A stretch of 64,000 nt of DNA from contig NC_090450.1 of assembly GCF_031143425.1 (NCBI RefSeq), forward strand, positions 218,499,442 through 218,563,441, given 5' to 3'. The stretch is from Pleurodeles waltl (lineage: Eukaryota > Chordata > Amphibia > Caudata > Salamandridae). The translations under genes were made by a program, and so were the position numbers. This document shows positions 1-12,153 of this stretch, one piece after another (the stretch's first letter is position 1; each line of letters opens with the position of its first letter). The notes beneath the pieces are model-generated. The model was given only the letters and a program-made list of their open reading frames with translations, made no database searches and was not told where the DNA came from.

Positions 1-1047
1 CATCTCAATAATAACATTTTCAACATCAGATTTACACATGAGGCCAGCCAATCTTGCATTAACTTCCTTGATCTCACTATCTACATAAAGAACGGTAAAC
101 TATGTACCAGACTTTTCATAAAGCCCACGGCATGCAACGCATTACTGCATGCTACTAGCTCACATCCTAAATCCCAAATTGATGCCATTCCATATGGGGA
201 AGTAACCAGGATTCGACGCAACTGCAGTGAGGAAACGACATTCCGTAAAGAACTACTCAACATGGAACAACGTTTTAGGCACAGAGGTTACCATCCTCAG
301 ACCCTTACTAAAGCTGTTAATAAGATCATGAAGGTGAAACGTCCCAACCTACTCACTGACACAACAAAGAAGGGGTCACAGAAACACATATCCTTGGTTA
401 TAAAACACAGTGCACTAAGTTCCCAAATCTACAAGACTGTACGTAAACATTGGTCTACTTTACTAACAGACAACATTCTAAGAAATGGACTTACCACCAA
501 CCCTAGCATTATTTACATGAGAGGTACCACCCTACGGGACAAGCTATGTCATAGCTTTTTGCCACCAGAGAATAGGGACACCTGGATGCCTAAACCACCA
601 CCTGGTACGTACAGGTGTGGACACTGCAACATCTGTGGATACATTAAAGATAAAACAGTGAACTTCCGATACAACACACAGGTCACGCACAAACTCAAGC
701 ACTTTATTAACTGCAACACAAGCTGTGTGGTTTACTGTATTGTTTGTACATGTGGACTCATTTATGTGGGTAGCACCATTTGACCTTTAAAAGAGAGAAT
801 CCAAGAGCACTTGAGGGCTATTCGCTCTTTAAATACTAATTATCCCTTTGCTACCCATTACAACGAGACACATGGACGTAGAGAAGTCCTGGACATTTCT
901 GTCCACGGAGTTGACTCTATAAAAAAGCTGCCTCGAGGAGGCAACCGCACTTTGGCCCTTAGACGCCTTGAAAGTAGGTGGATCATTAAATTAAGAGCAG
1001 TAGAACAGGGCCTGAACATTAATAAGGACCTACATGTTTTTCTCTAA
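1..1047 (+). pseudogene. PLE polyprotein C-terminus: RT end plus GIY-YIG endonuclease, one in-frame stop
   Basis: A single reading frame is open from base 1 to 1047 except for TGA at 781-783. It starts inside the RT, with the FLDL motif at nt 64-75. A cysteine cluster of form CxxCxxC lies at 616-636, and the GIY-YIG core (GLIYVGST) at about 754-777. The helix with the expected catalytic arginine (KERIQEH) is at about 790-810. The frame ends in a conserved-looking tail (GLNINKDLHVFL). The stop falls between the GIY-YIG strand and the arginine helix, where the family usually has arginine, so CGA to TGA by CpG decay is the simplest cause. No frameshift is visible, which points to a fairly young copy. 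The product would nick target DNA and prime reverse transcription. Confidence 0.85.
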
Positions 1048-3352
1048 AATAGGTGTAATGTTCCCACCTTACTACTGATGTCATCCACCCAGTATTCATC
1101 TATTCACTAGTAGTATCCAGTTTCTGGCCTTACACTTTTCCTTTTTTCTAGCCGATTGATTTTAGGCTACAACCAAAAGATTAAGAAAATTAAATATAGT
1201 GTACGTGCCCCCGGATCATTTCATATGTATTGTAATATTGCAATGTCTATGAGTAACTCTCGCAGTGTATTTGATGTCCATCCCTTTGCATTCTAGACCT
1301 CTGGCACAACTATGAACAATCTACACCATTGTTTGGTTTGTTAACAATCTTCTTAAACATTGCTGATGTCTGTTCTGTTTTATTAGTCTTTGAATGTTTT
1401 TGTCTCTGTTCATGTTTTGTGCCATTTAGAATACACTTAATTTTGTAAGATAGTACGGAATTATTGTCAAATACACCATTGGAAATCCTTCACTAATCAC
1501 AAAGTATATTTGGGAAAAAAAACTTCTTTAGCTCTCCTAATGAAAAGAATGTACTTTTGTGACCGCTCTTTTGTCCACTTCCCCTCGTGTAAAATGCCAA
1601 ATACGGTAATCGTGTTAATTTACCATGTTTAATTCTCCACATTATATACTAGCATTTGTATATTATTTCCCGACTGTATCTCATGTATTTACTGTCCTTT
1701 CTGTTGAAATACTTCCCTCCCTTTCTTTCTCTTCACCGTATTCACTATACATGCACCCTGCCTTTGCTCTTCCCACCCTCACATGGAACAGCACTCGTGT
1801 GACCAACCATATTGGAGAAAGGGTACATTTAATCGGGGGATTTTGGTCTCCATTGCAGCACCACTTTATTTTCCGCGTATGTTACTAATTTGTTACGCAC
1901 TCGCATGCTTTCTAACTTATCTGTGTTCCATGGTCGCTTTACTTTACTACTGCGGCAATTTTTACTTTGTTTTCCGCTTCACTTTCCCTCTAACATGGCG
2001 TCGATAAAGTGCTCCAAACATGGAGCCGTCATCCCCATCTGCCGAAGCGGACTAGACGTTAGTCCCTTTTTCTGTTTTTACCTTTTGGAGCACGCGCATA
2101 CATACGCCGGCACTCCTCTAATGCTTTGCTGTCGGACAGGACACGGCAGCGTTAACACGCGCTGCCTGCTACGCGCACACTTACCGGTTGTGCTTTTCTT
2201 CCCGGATTTGGGGAAACACTGGTAAGCGCGTTTACATTCTTTTTCTCGAGTGGATATTGACTATATATATTTTTTGACTGCTCTAGAAATATGGGATCCA
2301 CTCCCCCCTTACTACATGCCCTGGCACAACATACTGGAATTAGTTTATACTTGGGTCGGTCAGCAGGGGGAGAACCCTCTTTTATGTCCAGGGAGTGGCG
2401 TGTTACCGCTGTATTAATTGAAAGCGAGTATCACTGATAGAATTTTGTGTATATCATCTGTTCTACGCCCCTGCTCACTTTTTAGTTAACTAGTTTCTTA
2501 TGTACTAGATTTTAAAGCTGGTACTCACGGTTTTTGGCAACGTTTCCAGTTGATATGATTTCCCCCTTTTGTCCCTTGCTTTATATTTTTACAGACTGCT
2601 CTCACCAAAAAAAACCACAATTAGAGTGTTCCTCTTATCGGAGATACACTCTTTCTGCATACGCACTATTCGCATATTAACAACATCCGTCTCGGGACTA
2701 TAAATGGACTTTGTCTACTGAGATGGAGAACCCTTCGATCTCCCTGGTAGGTCTTATCTTTGTCTCCAACATTCCTCTTTTTTCAACGGACATACATGAG
2801 CCCTGCACATTAGTAATGTATCTTTGTTCTGGGCTTTTTCTACCATTCCAGAATGTCCACTTGGAACCCTAACATTAACATCGTGATTCCCGTATACATC
2901 TTAGTCCATGAGGTAACATTATATGCTGTATATGCCGTCTGGCGCCATGTTATATCACGCGTGTGCATGTAATATTAATCTTATCACAATCCCCTTTCCT
3001 TCTGGAAAGAGAGGGGATAAAAAACCTACACCCCCCACAACACACCTCTTGGTTCTATTAATGGGTGTTAATATCTCTAATATTCACAAATTGTCAAGTC
3101 TGGGCTTCCTCACTGTTACGCACCACCTATATTATCTAATAGATTATTTCTTTAGACTTAACACATCATAAATCAATGGGTTTTCTCTATTCTATTGCGC
3201 ATTACTTACAATGGGTCTCTACACTTGACCTATACCTAACGCTCACCTTTTACTTTGTTCTAATTAAAACAAAGGGCTTCACCCATAAATGCTAACTACC
3301 GATTGGCAGTAGATTTTATTTTGTTTAAGAGCTCCAATTTGTTCTTTGTTTC

Positions 3353-3395
3353 CAGCCTTGAAGAAGTCCATTGAGGACGAAACACGTGTTGGCTG
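3353..3395 (+). ncRNA. hammerhead-ribozyme-like motif in PLE tail (copy 1)
   Basis: Stem I is CAGCC (3353-3357) with GGCTG (3391-3395). The core is TTGAAGA (consensus CUGANGA, with the first C changed to T). After one extra A, stem II is GTCC (3366-3369) with GGAC (3375-3378) around a 5-nt loop. GAAAC follows, then a tiny stem III (AC/GT around ACGT) and GTT as the cleavage triplet. Hammerhead ribozymes are known from PLE terminal repeats. The C3 to T change should reduce or abolish cleavage in this copy. Related copies are at 9307-9363 and 41776-41829. Confidence 0.65.
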
Positions 3396-3656
3396 TTACC
3401 GAATATACATGTATTGGTCACTTTCTATGGACATTAATTGTATTATATGAACAGGCTGTTACCTGAATATTTCATGTATTGACCTTAAGTTCATGGAAGG
3501 TTTTACCATGAAGGTTTACCAATAAATCTTTTTGTCATTCTACATATCTCGGTTCTATGAATTTTGGAGTGCCCTGGTCGCTTTCTACCTATTCAATTTG
3601 TGTAGATCCTACAAGTTTTTCCTACAGAATATAACAGCTGAAATAAAAGAATTTAA

Positions 3657-3695
3657 AATATATATATATAATATATATTATATATATATAATATT
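3657..3695. repeat. (TA)n microsatellite
   Basis: About 39 bases of nearly pure alternating A and T inside the AT-rich end of piggyBac-like copy A. Copy B lacks it at the matching position (about 53.82 kb), so it expanded after the copies separated. Confidence 0.9.
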
Positions 3696-4129
3696 GAAAT
3701 TGAGGTAAAAAAACAGCAATTTTTCTCCACTTTTTCCTGCGATGTCAGATTTTTTAAAGCAATATACCGTTACTCTTCTAGTTGCGGGGATATATAGGGC
3801 TTGTAGGTTTATCAAGAACTCTAGGTACCCAGAGCCAATAAATGAGCTGCACCACACAATGGGTTTTTATTCCATACCGGGTATACAGAAATTCATTTGC
3901 AGAAATATAAAAAGTGAAAAATATGTATCAAGAAAACCTTTGTATTTCCAAAATGCCACAAGATAAGGTGTTGAGAAGCAGTGGTTATTTGCACATCTCT
4001 GAATTCCGGGGTGCCCATACTAGCATGTGAATTACAGGGCATTTCTCAAATAGACGTCTTTTTTACACACTGCCTTACATTTGGAAGGAAAAAATGTGGA
4101 GAAAGACAAGGGGCAATAACACTTGTTTT

Positions 4130-5720
4130 GCTATCCTGTGTTCCCCAAGTCTCCCGATAAAAAAGGTACCTCACTTGTGTGGGTAGGCCTAGCGCCCACA
4201 GGCGGAAACGGCCCAAAACACAACGTGGACAAATCCCATTTTTTCACAGAAAACAGAGGTGTTTTTTACAAAGTGCCTACCTGTGGATTTTGGCCTCTAG
4301 CTCAGCCGGCACCAGGGGTAACCTAGCAAACCTGCACATTTTTTAAAACTAGACACCTAGGGGAATCCAGGATGGGGTGACTTGTGGGGCTCTGACCAGG
4401 TTCTGTTACCCAGAATCCTTTGAAAACCTCAAAATTTGGCCAAAAAACACTTTTTCCTCTCATTTCGGTGACAGAAAGTTCTGGAATCTGAGAGGAGCCA
4501 CAAATTTCCTTCCACCCAGCGTTCCCCTAAGTCTCCCGATAAAAATGGTACCTCACTTGTGTGGGTAGGCCTAGCGCCCACAAAAGGAAATGGCCCAAAA
4601 CACAACGTGGACACATCACATTTTTTCTCTGAAAACAGAGGTGTTTTTACAAAGTGCCTACCTGTGGATTTTGGCCTCTAGCTCAGCCGGCACCTGGGGA
4701 AACCTAGCAAACCAGCACATTTTTGAAAACTAGACGCCTAGGGGAATCCATGATGGAGTGACTTGTGGGGCTCTGACCAGGTTCTGTTACCCAGAATTCT
4801 TTGCAAACCTCAAAATATTACCAAAAAAACACTTTTTCCTCTCATTTCGGTGACAGAAAGTTCTGGAATCTGAGAGGAGCCACAAATTTCCTTCCACCCA
4901 GCGTTCCCCCAAGTCTCCCGATAAAAATGGTGCCTCACTTGTGTGGGTAGGCATAGCACCCACGAAAGGAAATGGCCCAAAACACAACGTGGACACATCA
5001 CGTTTTTTCACAGAAAACAGAGGTGTTTTTTACAAACTGCCTACCTGTGGATTTTGGCCTCTAGCTCAGCCGGCACCTGGGGAAACCTAACAAACCAGTG
5101 CATTTCTGAAAACTAGACACCTAGGGGAATCCAAGATTCGGTGACTTGTGGGGCTCTGACCAGGTTCTGTTACCCAGAATCCTTTGCAAACCTCAAAATT
5201 TGATCAAAAAAACACCCTTTCCTCTCATTTCGGTGACAGAAAGTTCTGGAATCAGAGAGCAGCAACAGATTTCCTTCCACCCAGCATACCCCCAAGTCTC
5301 CCGATAAAAATGGTACCTCACTTGTGTGGGTCGGCCTAGCGCCCACGAAAGGAAATGCCCCAAAACACTATCTGGACACATCAAAATTATGAAATACAAA
5401 ACTACCTGTTTTTGCAGGGGGCACCTGCGTTTTTGGTCCTGGGCTCAGCAGCCTTCTAGGGAAACCTACTAAACCCAGACATTTCTGAAAACTAGACACC
5501 CGAGGGAGTCCAGTGAGGTGTGACTTGCATGGATCCCCCAATGTTTTCTTACCCAGAATCCTCAGCAAACCTCAAATTTAGCTAAAAAAATCACATTTTT
5601 CCATATTTCTGTGTGGGATCACTGCACTGGGACACATTTCATACCACCCAATGTTCCCCTCAGTCTCCCAGTAAAAATTATACCTCATTTGTGTAGGTGG
5701 GCCAAGTGCTTGTGAAAGGG
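4130..5720 (-). repeat. 382-bp tandem repeat, about 4.5 units (copy A)
   Basis: The landmark TCACTTGTGTGGGTAGG recurs at 4171, 4553, 4935 and 5318, with a diverged copy at 5685, giving a period of about 382 bp. Units share GATAAAAATGGTACCTC and CGGTGACAGAAAGTTCTGGA. The same unit, inverted, forms 51660-53340. On the element's own strand several units keep a 60-75 codon frame open; I do not call these genes. Confidence 0.9.
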
Positions 5721-6249
5721 AAGAGCCAAAAACATGTCGATATTGAGAGGGAACAAATGGGGTCCAAAAGGGCAGTTTGCAAAAAAACATTTTTAGGCTG
5801 ACAAGTGCAGCAGAATTTTTATCGGGGTAGATGAGACAATGCTGGGTGGTAGGAATTTTGTGGATTCCTGCAGATTCAGGAATGTTCCATCACAAAAACG
5901 TGGGAAAAATGTGTGATTTCCAGCAAAGTTGGAGGTTTGCAGGGGATTATGGGTACAAAAATGGTGCGGGTGCCTTTGAAACACACCACCCTGGAATCAC
6001 CCAGATGTTTAGTTTTCAGATGTGTCTAGGTCTTGTGGGATTTTCTACATGGCAGCGTCCCAAAGTCCATAAAGTGCAGCCCTCACCATTCCAAGTGGGA
6101 CGATTTTGAGAGTAAGCCAAGTTCTCATGGCCCAAATGAAAAACTAAAAGCCAAAATAATCAAATGTCTTCTTGCTTGCTATGGGTAAGATGTTTTAGAG
6201 TGTGGGGGAAAGCTGAAAGACTGTTACCCCCTTCAGTTGAGGTGGGGGC

Positions 6250-8270
6250 GTAACCAGGCCCATACTGGTTGGTAGCCACCACCCCAATATTTCTTTTTTT
6301 TTTAAATTCCCTGGCATCTAGTAGACTTTCTGCCCCCCCGGGATGTGGACCAGGGGTAATTGCCCCATCTGCCCACTAGTGGGCAGAACAACTTTGGCCC
6401 CATTTATTTGGGGTGGTGGTATGGCCATACCTCCACCCTCTTATTTTTGGAAAAAATAACTTCCCTGGCCTCTGGTGGGCTTTTCTGTCCCCCCCTTGGG
6501 GCAGGTGGGCCTTCCAAAAATGGGGGGGCAGATATGGCCAACAGTAAGGTACCCCCATGGGGAGCGACCCTCACCCAAGGGGCTGCCTCCCTAAAGAAAA
6601 CACACGCATACACACACACCAATCCCTGGTGCCTAAGTGGTTTCTGCCCCCATGGGGGCAGATTGGTCTAACAAAAATTGGCCGATCTGCCCCCAAGGGG
6701 GGCAGAAATGTTCTAAATACAATTTTCCCCCCAGGGGAGCGACCCTTGCCTATTGGGTCTCTAAAAAAACAAACAAACAAAAACACACAAAAGAATTTGC
6801 CCTGGCGCCTAGAGGTTTCTGACCCCCTGGGGGCAGATCGGCCTAATAACAATAGGGCGACCTGCCCTCAGGGGGGGCAGAAATGGCCTAAAATAAATTC
6901 ACCCCCCACCACCCCGGGGAGCGACCCTTGCCTACGGGGTCGCTCCCCTCGCGTGACATTGGCGCAAAAAAAAAGATCCCTGGTGCCTAGTTGTTTAAAT
7001 CGGACGATATGCCCCCAAGGGGGGCAGAAATGGTCTAAATACAATTTGCCCCCCAGGGGAGCGACCCTTGCCTTATGGGTCGCTCCCCATCTCTAAAAAA
7101 ACAAAAAAAACAAAAAAAAATATTAATAATAATTAGCCCTGGTGCCTAGAGGTTTCTGCCCCCCCCCCCCCGGGGGCAGATCGGCCTAAGAACAATACTA
7201 AAAATAGGCCAAACTGCAGAAATGTCCTAAAATAAATGTTCCCCCGCCTCCCCAACCCCCCCGGGGGGCGACCCTTGCCTACGGGGTCGCTCCTCATGCG
7301 TGACATTGGCGCAAAAAAAAAGATCCCCGGTGCCTAGTTGTTTTTGCCCCCCTTGGGGGCAGATTGACCTAAAATAGGCCGGTCTGCCCCACAAGGGGGG
7401 GCAAAAATGGTCTAAATACAATTTTATCCCCAGGGGAGCGACCCTTGCCTAATGGGTCGCTCCCCATCTCTAAAAAGACAAACAAGCAAAAAACAAAACA
7501 CAAAAAAAAAATTAGCCCTGGAGATTAGAGGTTTCTGCCCCCCCTGGGGGTAGATCGGCCTAATAACAAAAGGCCGATCTGCCCCCGGGGGGCAGAAATG
7601 GCCTAAAATAAATTTGCCCCCGCCCCCCTCATCCACCCGGGGAGCGACCCTTGCCTACGGGGTGGCTCCCCTTGCGTGACATTGGCGCAAAAAAAAAGAT
7701 CCCCGGTGCCTAGTGGTTTCTGCCCCCCTTGGGGGCAGATTGACCTAAAATCGGCCGATCTGCCCCCAAAGGGGGCAGAAATTGCCTAAATACAATTTGC
7801 CCCTCCAGGGGAGCGACCCTTGCCTAAGGGGTCGTTCACCATCTGTAAAACAACAACAAAAACAATCCCAGGTGCCTAGTGGTTTCTGCCCCCCTTGGGG
7901 GCAGATCGGCCTAATTAAAATAGGCTGATCTGCCCCCCATGTGGGCAGAAATGGCCTAAAATAAATTTGCCCCCCTGGGGAATGACCCTTGCCTAAGGGG
8001 TTGCTCCCCTTGCGTGAAATTCACGAAGAAAAAAAACAACTCCCTGGTGTCTAGTGGTTTCTGTCCCCCTTGGGGGCAGATTGGCCACCTAAAAATAGGC
8101 CATACTGCCCCCAGGGGGGCAGAAAAGGCCTAAATATATCTTGCCCCCTAGGGAAGTGACCCTTGCCTAAGGGGTCGCTCCCCACCTATAAAAATACCCC
8201 CCAAAAAATAAACCAAAACAAAACAAAAAAAAGATCCCTGGTGCCTAGAGGTTTCTGCCCCCCCCCCCCG
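6250..8270 (-). repeat. GC-rich hairpin minisatellite, alternating two-type array (copy A)
   Basis: About ten units of 140-210 bp. Each holds a hairpin of the form GGGGAGCGACCC...GGGTCGCTCCCC and a second, C-run/G-run palindrome (CTGCCCCC...GGGGGCAG). Units alternate strictly between type A, followed by GCGTGACATTGGCGC, and type B, followed by a run of AAACAAAC-like sequence, so the higher-order period is about 350-380 bp. Open frames here are low-complexity by-products. Confidence 0.88.
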
Positions 8271-8330
8271 GGCCTTGGGGGTGTGGGAGGGAACCCCACA
8301 GAGGGAGCGCTAGTGCTCCCTCTGGGCTCT

Positions 8331-8362
8331 GTGCCCAGGCGTAATGGTTACGTCCTGGGCAC
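8331..8362. repeat. subterminal hairpin of piggyBac-like copy A
   Basis: A near-perfect inverted repeat whose arms begin GTGCCCAGG and end CCTGGGCAC lies 52 bp inside the TTAA end. A second, overlapping inverted copy of the same arm continues to about 8405. Copy B has different hairpins at the equivalent place. Confidence 0.75.
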
Positions 8363-8417
8363 AAGAGCACTGTGCCTCAGGACGTAACTATCACGTCCTG
8401 GGCACAGAAGGGGTTAA

Positions 8418-9412
8418 TCAGGTAAGGGACACCAGGCACACCATATATGACCTATTTATTTGAACTAGACAGGGAGTGACCATCAAGACTTTCCTGTTTA
8501 CTGTGGAACTACATTTTTGTTTTTAAATGCTACACTAATATAGGACACTTGAACATCTACTCTAGTTGTTATACCCTGCTGGACATTATCAATACCTTCT
8601 TCAATTCCCATTTGGGGAACCTAGGTAACTTGCAATATATTGATGTATGTTTTCAGCTTGTTACTACAGTTAAAACTGTATACTTGTAAAGAATTGCTCT
8701 AGGATGTGCACTAATAATTTGACTATCACTTGGTCCTGCCTCACTTTTTCATCATTTAAATGTGTATTTTAGTAATCATCAGGCAACTGTGTACTTATCC
8801 AATCTCTTGCTTTTATCTAGATGATCTGCATTTAAAAATGAACTTTTTCTGATGAACAACACAATGGTATGATGCCTTCTGACTACAACTATTAGGATAT
8901 ATTATTCAGTAACTAATTATGACCAATAATAAATACTAATGTGTTTGTAACACCAAACCCTATAGTGCCAGCACTAATCTCACTCTGAATTTTGAATTTT
9001 ATCACTTCAATTTCTAATTTACATTTTACTTTTTTTTAAAATTCACTTTCACCAACGTCACAAGTTGATGAGTAGGCACCTTCGATATTTATTGCCAAAA
9101 TCCTTATCTTTTAATCTTTTCACAACTTCAGGGTTAGGCTATGGGACTATCACCCAGCTGAGATCACTATTTAATATTCTTTTTTCCCCCTAGTACACCT
9201 ATCATCTTGTACTAACGGGTGGTACCTTTGTATGGCTCTCACTAATACTTCAATCTACTAATCTTGATAGTATATCTATTCTGATCTGCTCATCTTTCAT
9301 TACTCGCAGCCTTGAAAAAGCCCTAGATGAACACACCACAAGGGGCGAAACACGTGTTGGCTGTCTCTCCTTGTATTCTTCAGAAAAATCTCTGTGATTT
9401 GAATTGATACAT
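8418..9412 (+). mobile_element. probable PLE 3' tail fragment
   Basis: No gene is visible. The only family signal is the hammerhead-like motif at 9307-9363, whose stem I and GAAACACGTGTT block match the PLE tail at 3353-3395. The segment may be the end of a second PLE copy into which the LTR at 9413 inserted, with the tail resuming after 12393. Its left limit at the TTAA of copy A is inferred. Confidence 0.4.
9307..9363 (+). ncRNA. hammerhead-ribozyme-like motif (copy 2)
   Basis: Stem I is CAGCC (9307-9311) with GGCTG (9359-9363). The core reads TTGAAAA, stem II is GCCC (9320-9323) with GGGC (9343-9346) around a 19-nt loop, and GAAAC, ACGT and GTT follow. Compared with copy 1, stem II changed on both sides (T-A to C-G), so pairing is kept. 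The core has lost two key bases (C3 and G8), so this copy is expected to be inactive. Confidence 0.6.
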
Positions 9413-10714
9413 TGTAGGAAAGTACCATCTTGCCTGGCATTTTACCCCCATATTTCACTGTATATATGCTGTTTTAGTCTATGTGTCACTGGGACCCTGC
9501 CAGGCAGGGCCCCAGTGCTCATAAGTATGTGCCCTGTATGTGTTCCCTGTGTGATGCCTAACTGTCTCACTGAGGCTCTGCTAACCAGAACCTCAGTGGT
9601 TATGCTCTCTCTGCTTTCCAAATTTGTCACTAACAGGCTAGTGACTAAATTTACCAATTCACATTGGCATACTGGTTCACCCATATAATTCCCTAGTATA
9701 TGGTACTGAGGTACCCAAGGGATTGGGGTTCCAGGAGATCCCTATGGGCTGCAGCATTTCTTTTGCCACCCATAGGGAGCTCTGACAATTCTTACACAGG
9801 CCTGCCAGTGCAGCCTGAGTGAAATAACGTCCACGTTATTTCACAGCCATTTACCACTGCACTTAAGTAACTTACAAGTCACCTATATGTCTAACCTTCA
9901 CCTGGTGAAGGTTGGGTGCAAAGTTACTTAATTTGTGGGCACCCTGGCACTAGCCAAGGTGCCCCCACATCATTCAGGGCAAATTACCCGGACTTTGTGA
10001 GTGCGGGGACACCATTACACGCGTGCACTGTACATAGGTCACTACCTATGTACAGCGTCACAATGGTAACTCCGAACATGGCCATGTAACATGTCTAGGA
10101 TCATGGAAATGTCCCCAAATGCCATTCTGGCATTGGGGGGGCAATTCCATGATCCCCCGGGTCTCTAACACAGAACCCGGGTACTGCCAAACTGCCTTTC
10201 CGGGGTCTCCACTGCAGCTGCTGCTGCTGCTGCCAACCCCTCAGACAGGTTTCTGCCCTCCTGGGGTCCAGCCAGCCCTGGCCCAGGAAGGCAGAACAAA
10301 GGACTTCCTCTGAGAAAGGGTGTAACACCCTCTCCCTTTGGAAATAGGTGTGAGGGCTGGGGAGGAGTAGCCTCCCCCAGCCTCTGGAAATGATTTGATG
10401 GGTACAAATGGTGCCCATCTTTGCATAAGCCAGTCTACACTGGTTCAGGGATCCCCCAACCTTGCTCTGGCGTGAAACTGGACAAAGGAAAGGGGAGTGA
10501 CCACTCCCCTGACCTGCACCTCCAGGGGGAGGTGCCCAGAGCTCCTCCAGTGTGTCCCAGACCTCTGTCATCTTGGAAACAGAGGTGTTTGTGGCACACT
10601 GGACTGCTCTGAGTGGCCAGTGCCAGCAGGTGACGTCAGAGGCTCCTTCTGATAGGCTCTTACCTCTCTTTGTAGCCAATCCTCCTTCCTAGGTAGCCAA
10701 ACCTCCTTTTCTGG

Positions 10715-10729
10715 CTATTTAGGGTCTCT
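10715..10729 (+). promoter_or_regulatory. conserved TATA-like block of family-1 LTR (C1)
   Basis: CTATTTAGGGTCTCT is kept in C1, C3 (32565-32579), C5 (60810-60824) and, inverted, C6 (63340-63354), with one change in C2 (22569-22583), while neighbouring sequence diverges. Its position about 1.4 kb upstream of the poly(A) signal fits an LTR core promoter. That role is inferred. Confidence 0.5.
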
Positions 10730-12147
10730 GCTTTGGGGATCTCACCAGATAACGAATGCAAGAGCTCATCAAAGTTTCTCTGCATCTCCCTCTTCACCTT
10801 CTGCCAAAGGATCGACCGCTGACTGCTCAGGACGCCTGCAAAACTGCAACAAAGTAGCAAGACGACTACTAGCAACCTTGTATCGCTTCATCCTGCCGGC
10901 TTTCTCGACTGTTTCCAGGTGGTGCATGCTCTGGGGGTAGCCTGCCTCCTCTCTGCACCAGGAGCTCTGAAGAAATCTCCAGTGGGTCGACGGAATCTTC
11001 CTCCTTCAACCGCAGGCAACAAAAGACTGCATCACCGGTCCTCTGGGTCCCCTCTCAGCACAACGAGCGTGGTCCCTGGAACTCAGCAACTCTGTCCAAG
11101 TGACTCCCACAGTCCAGTGACTCTTCAGTCCAAGTTTGGTGGAGGTAAGTCCTTGCCTCCCCACGCTAGACTGCTTTGCTGGGTACTGCATGATTTGCAC
11201 TCTTCCAGGATTTCCTTTGTGCACAGCCAAGCCTGCGTCCCAGGCACTCTAACCTGCAGTGCACAACCTTCTAAGTTGTCCTCCGGCATCGTGGGACTCC
11301 CTTCTGTGACTTCAGGTGGACTCCGGTTCACTCTTATTCCAAGTGCCTTTTCAGGTACTTCTGCGGGTGCTGCCTGCTTCTGTGAGGGCTCCCTGACCTG
11401 CTGAGTGCCCCCTCTGTCTCCTCATCCAAGTGGCGACATCCTGGTCCCGCCTGGACCACAGCAGCACCCAAAAACCCTAACTGCGATCCTTGCAGCTAGC
11501 AAGGCTTGTTTGGGGTCTTTCTGCATGGGAACACCTCTGCAAGCTTCATCGCTACGTGGGACATCCATCCTCCAAAGGAGAAGTTCCTAGTCCTCTTCGT
11601 TCTTGCAGAACTCCAAGCTTCTTCCAACAGGTGGCAGCTTCCTTGCACCCTCAGCTGGCATTTCCTGGGCTCCTGCCCACTCTCGACACTGTCGCGACTA
11701 TTGGACTTGGTCCCCTTGTCTTACAGGTACTCAGGTCCGGAAATCCACTGTTGTTGCATTGCTCGTGTTTGTTCTTCCTGCAGAATCCCTCATCACGACT
11801 TCTGTGCTCTCTGGGGGTAGTAGGTGCACTTTACACCTACTTTTCAGGGTCTTGGGGTGGGCTATTTTTCTAACCCTCACTGTTTTCTTCCAGTCCCAGC
11901 AACCCTCTACAAGCTCACATAGGTTTGGGGTCCATTCGTGGTTCGCATTCCACTTTTGGAGTATATGGTTTGTGTTGCCCCTATACCTATGTGCTCCTAT
12001 TGCAATCTACTGTAACTTTACACTGCTTGCATTACTTTTCTTGCTATTACCGGCATAATTTTGGTTTGTGTACATATATCTTATGTATATATCTTATCCT
12101 CATACTGAGGGTACTCACTGAGATACTTTTGGCATATTGTCATAAAA

Positions 12148-12153
12148 AATAAA
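12148..12153 (+). promoter_or_regulatory. poly(A) signal AATAAA of LTR C1
   Basis: AATAAA sits in the near-palindrome AAATAAAGTACCTTTATTT, followed by TTTT and TGTG-rich sequence. C3 has the same arrangement at 34006 and C4 a variant at 41356. Confidence 0.65.

Larger units (their letters stand above)
1..3594 (+). mobile_element. Penelope-like retroelement (PLE), 3' part, cut by the window edge
   Basis: The first kilobase encodes the end of a reverse transcriptase followed by a GIY-YIG endonuclease, the domain pair that defines endonuclease-bearing Penelope-like elements. About 2.5 kb of non-coding tail follows, with a hammerhead-ribozyme-like motif at 3353-3395 and an AATAAA at about 3521. 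The right limit is inferred: at about 3597 the sequence changes to one that also occurs, inverted, in the piggyBac-like copy near 53.88 kb. The left end lies outside the window, so the main RT motifs are not visible. Between 1048 and 3350 I see no gene. Confidence 0.75.
3597..8417 (-). mobile_element. composite piggyBac-like non-autonomous element, copy A (truncated, inverted relative to copy B)
   Basis: The content matches 49309-53890 in reverse complement: AT-rich end, 382-bp tandem repeats, a spacer, a GC-rich hairpin minisatellite, then a terminal hairpin and a right end reading AGAAGGGG followed by TTAA at 8414-8417. Its inverse (TTAACCCCTTCTGTGCC) matches the left end of copy B (TTAACCCGTTCTGTGCC). 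The other end is missing: homology begins at about 3597 next to the PLE tail, so some 500 bp including that terminus are lost. There is no transposase. The stretch 5720-6250 is single-copy spacer without a recognisable gene. Confidence 0.7.

Noticed and set aside
6360..7096. Several 60-180 codon open frames rich in Pro, Gly and Arg
   Set aside because: They arise from GC-rich palindromes lacking stops; open frames occur on both strands at once and encode the same low-complexity text.
6250..8270. CRISPR-like array of regularly spaced GC-rich palindromic repeats
   Set aside because: Spacer sequences are themselves repeated, units alternate in two types, the context is eukaryotic transposons and there are no cas genes. 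It is a minisatellite.
10101..12152. Open frames of 60-190 codons inside LTR C1 and related frames in C2, C5 and C6
   Set aside because: Frames are not conserved in the other family-1 copies and have no recognised domain.
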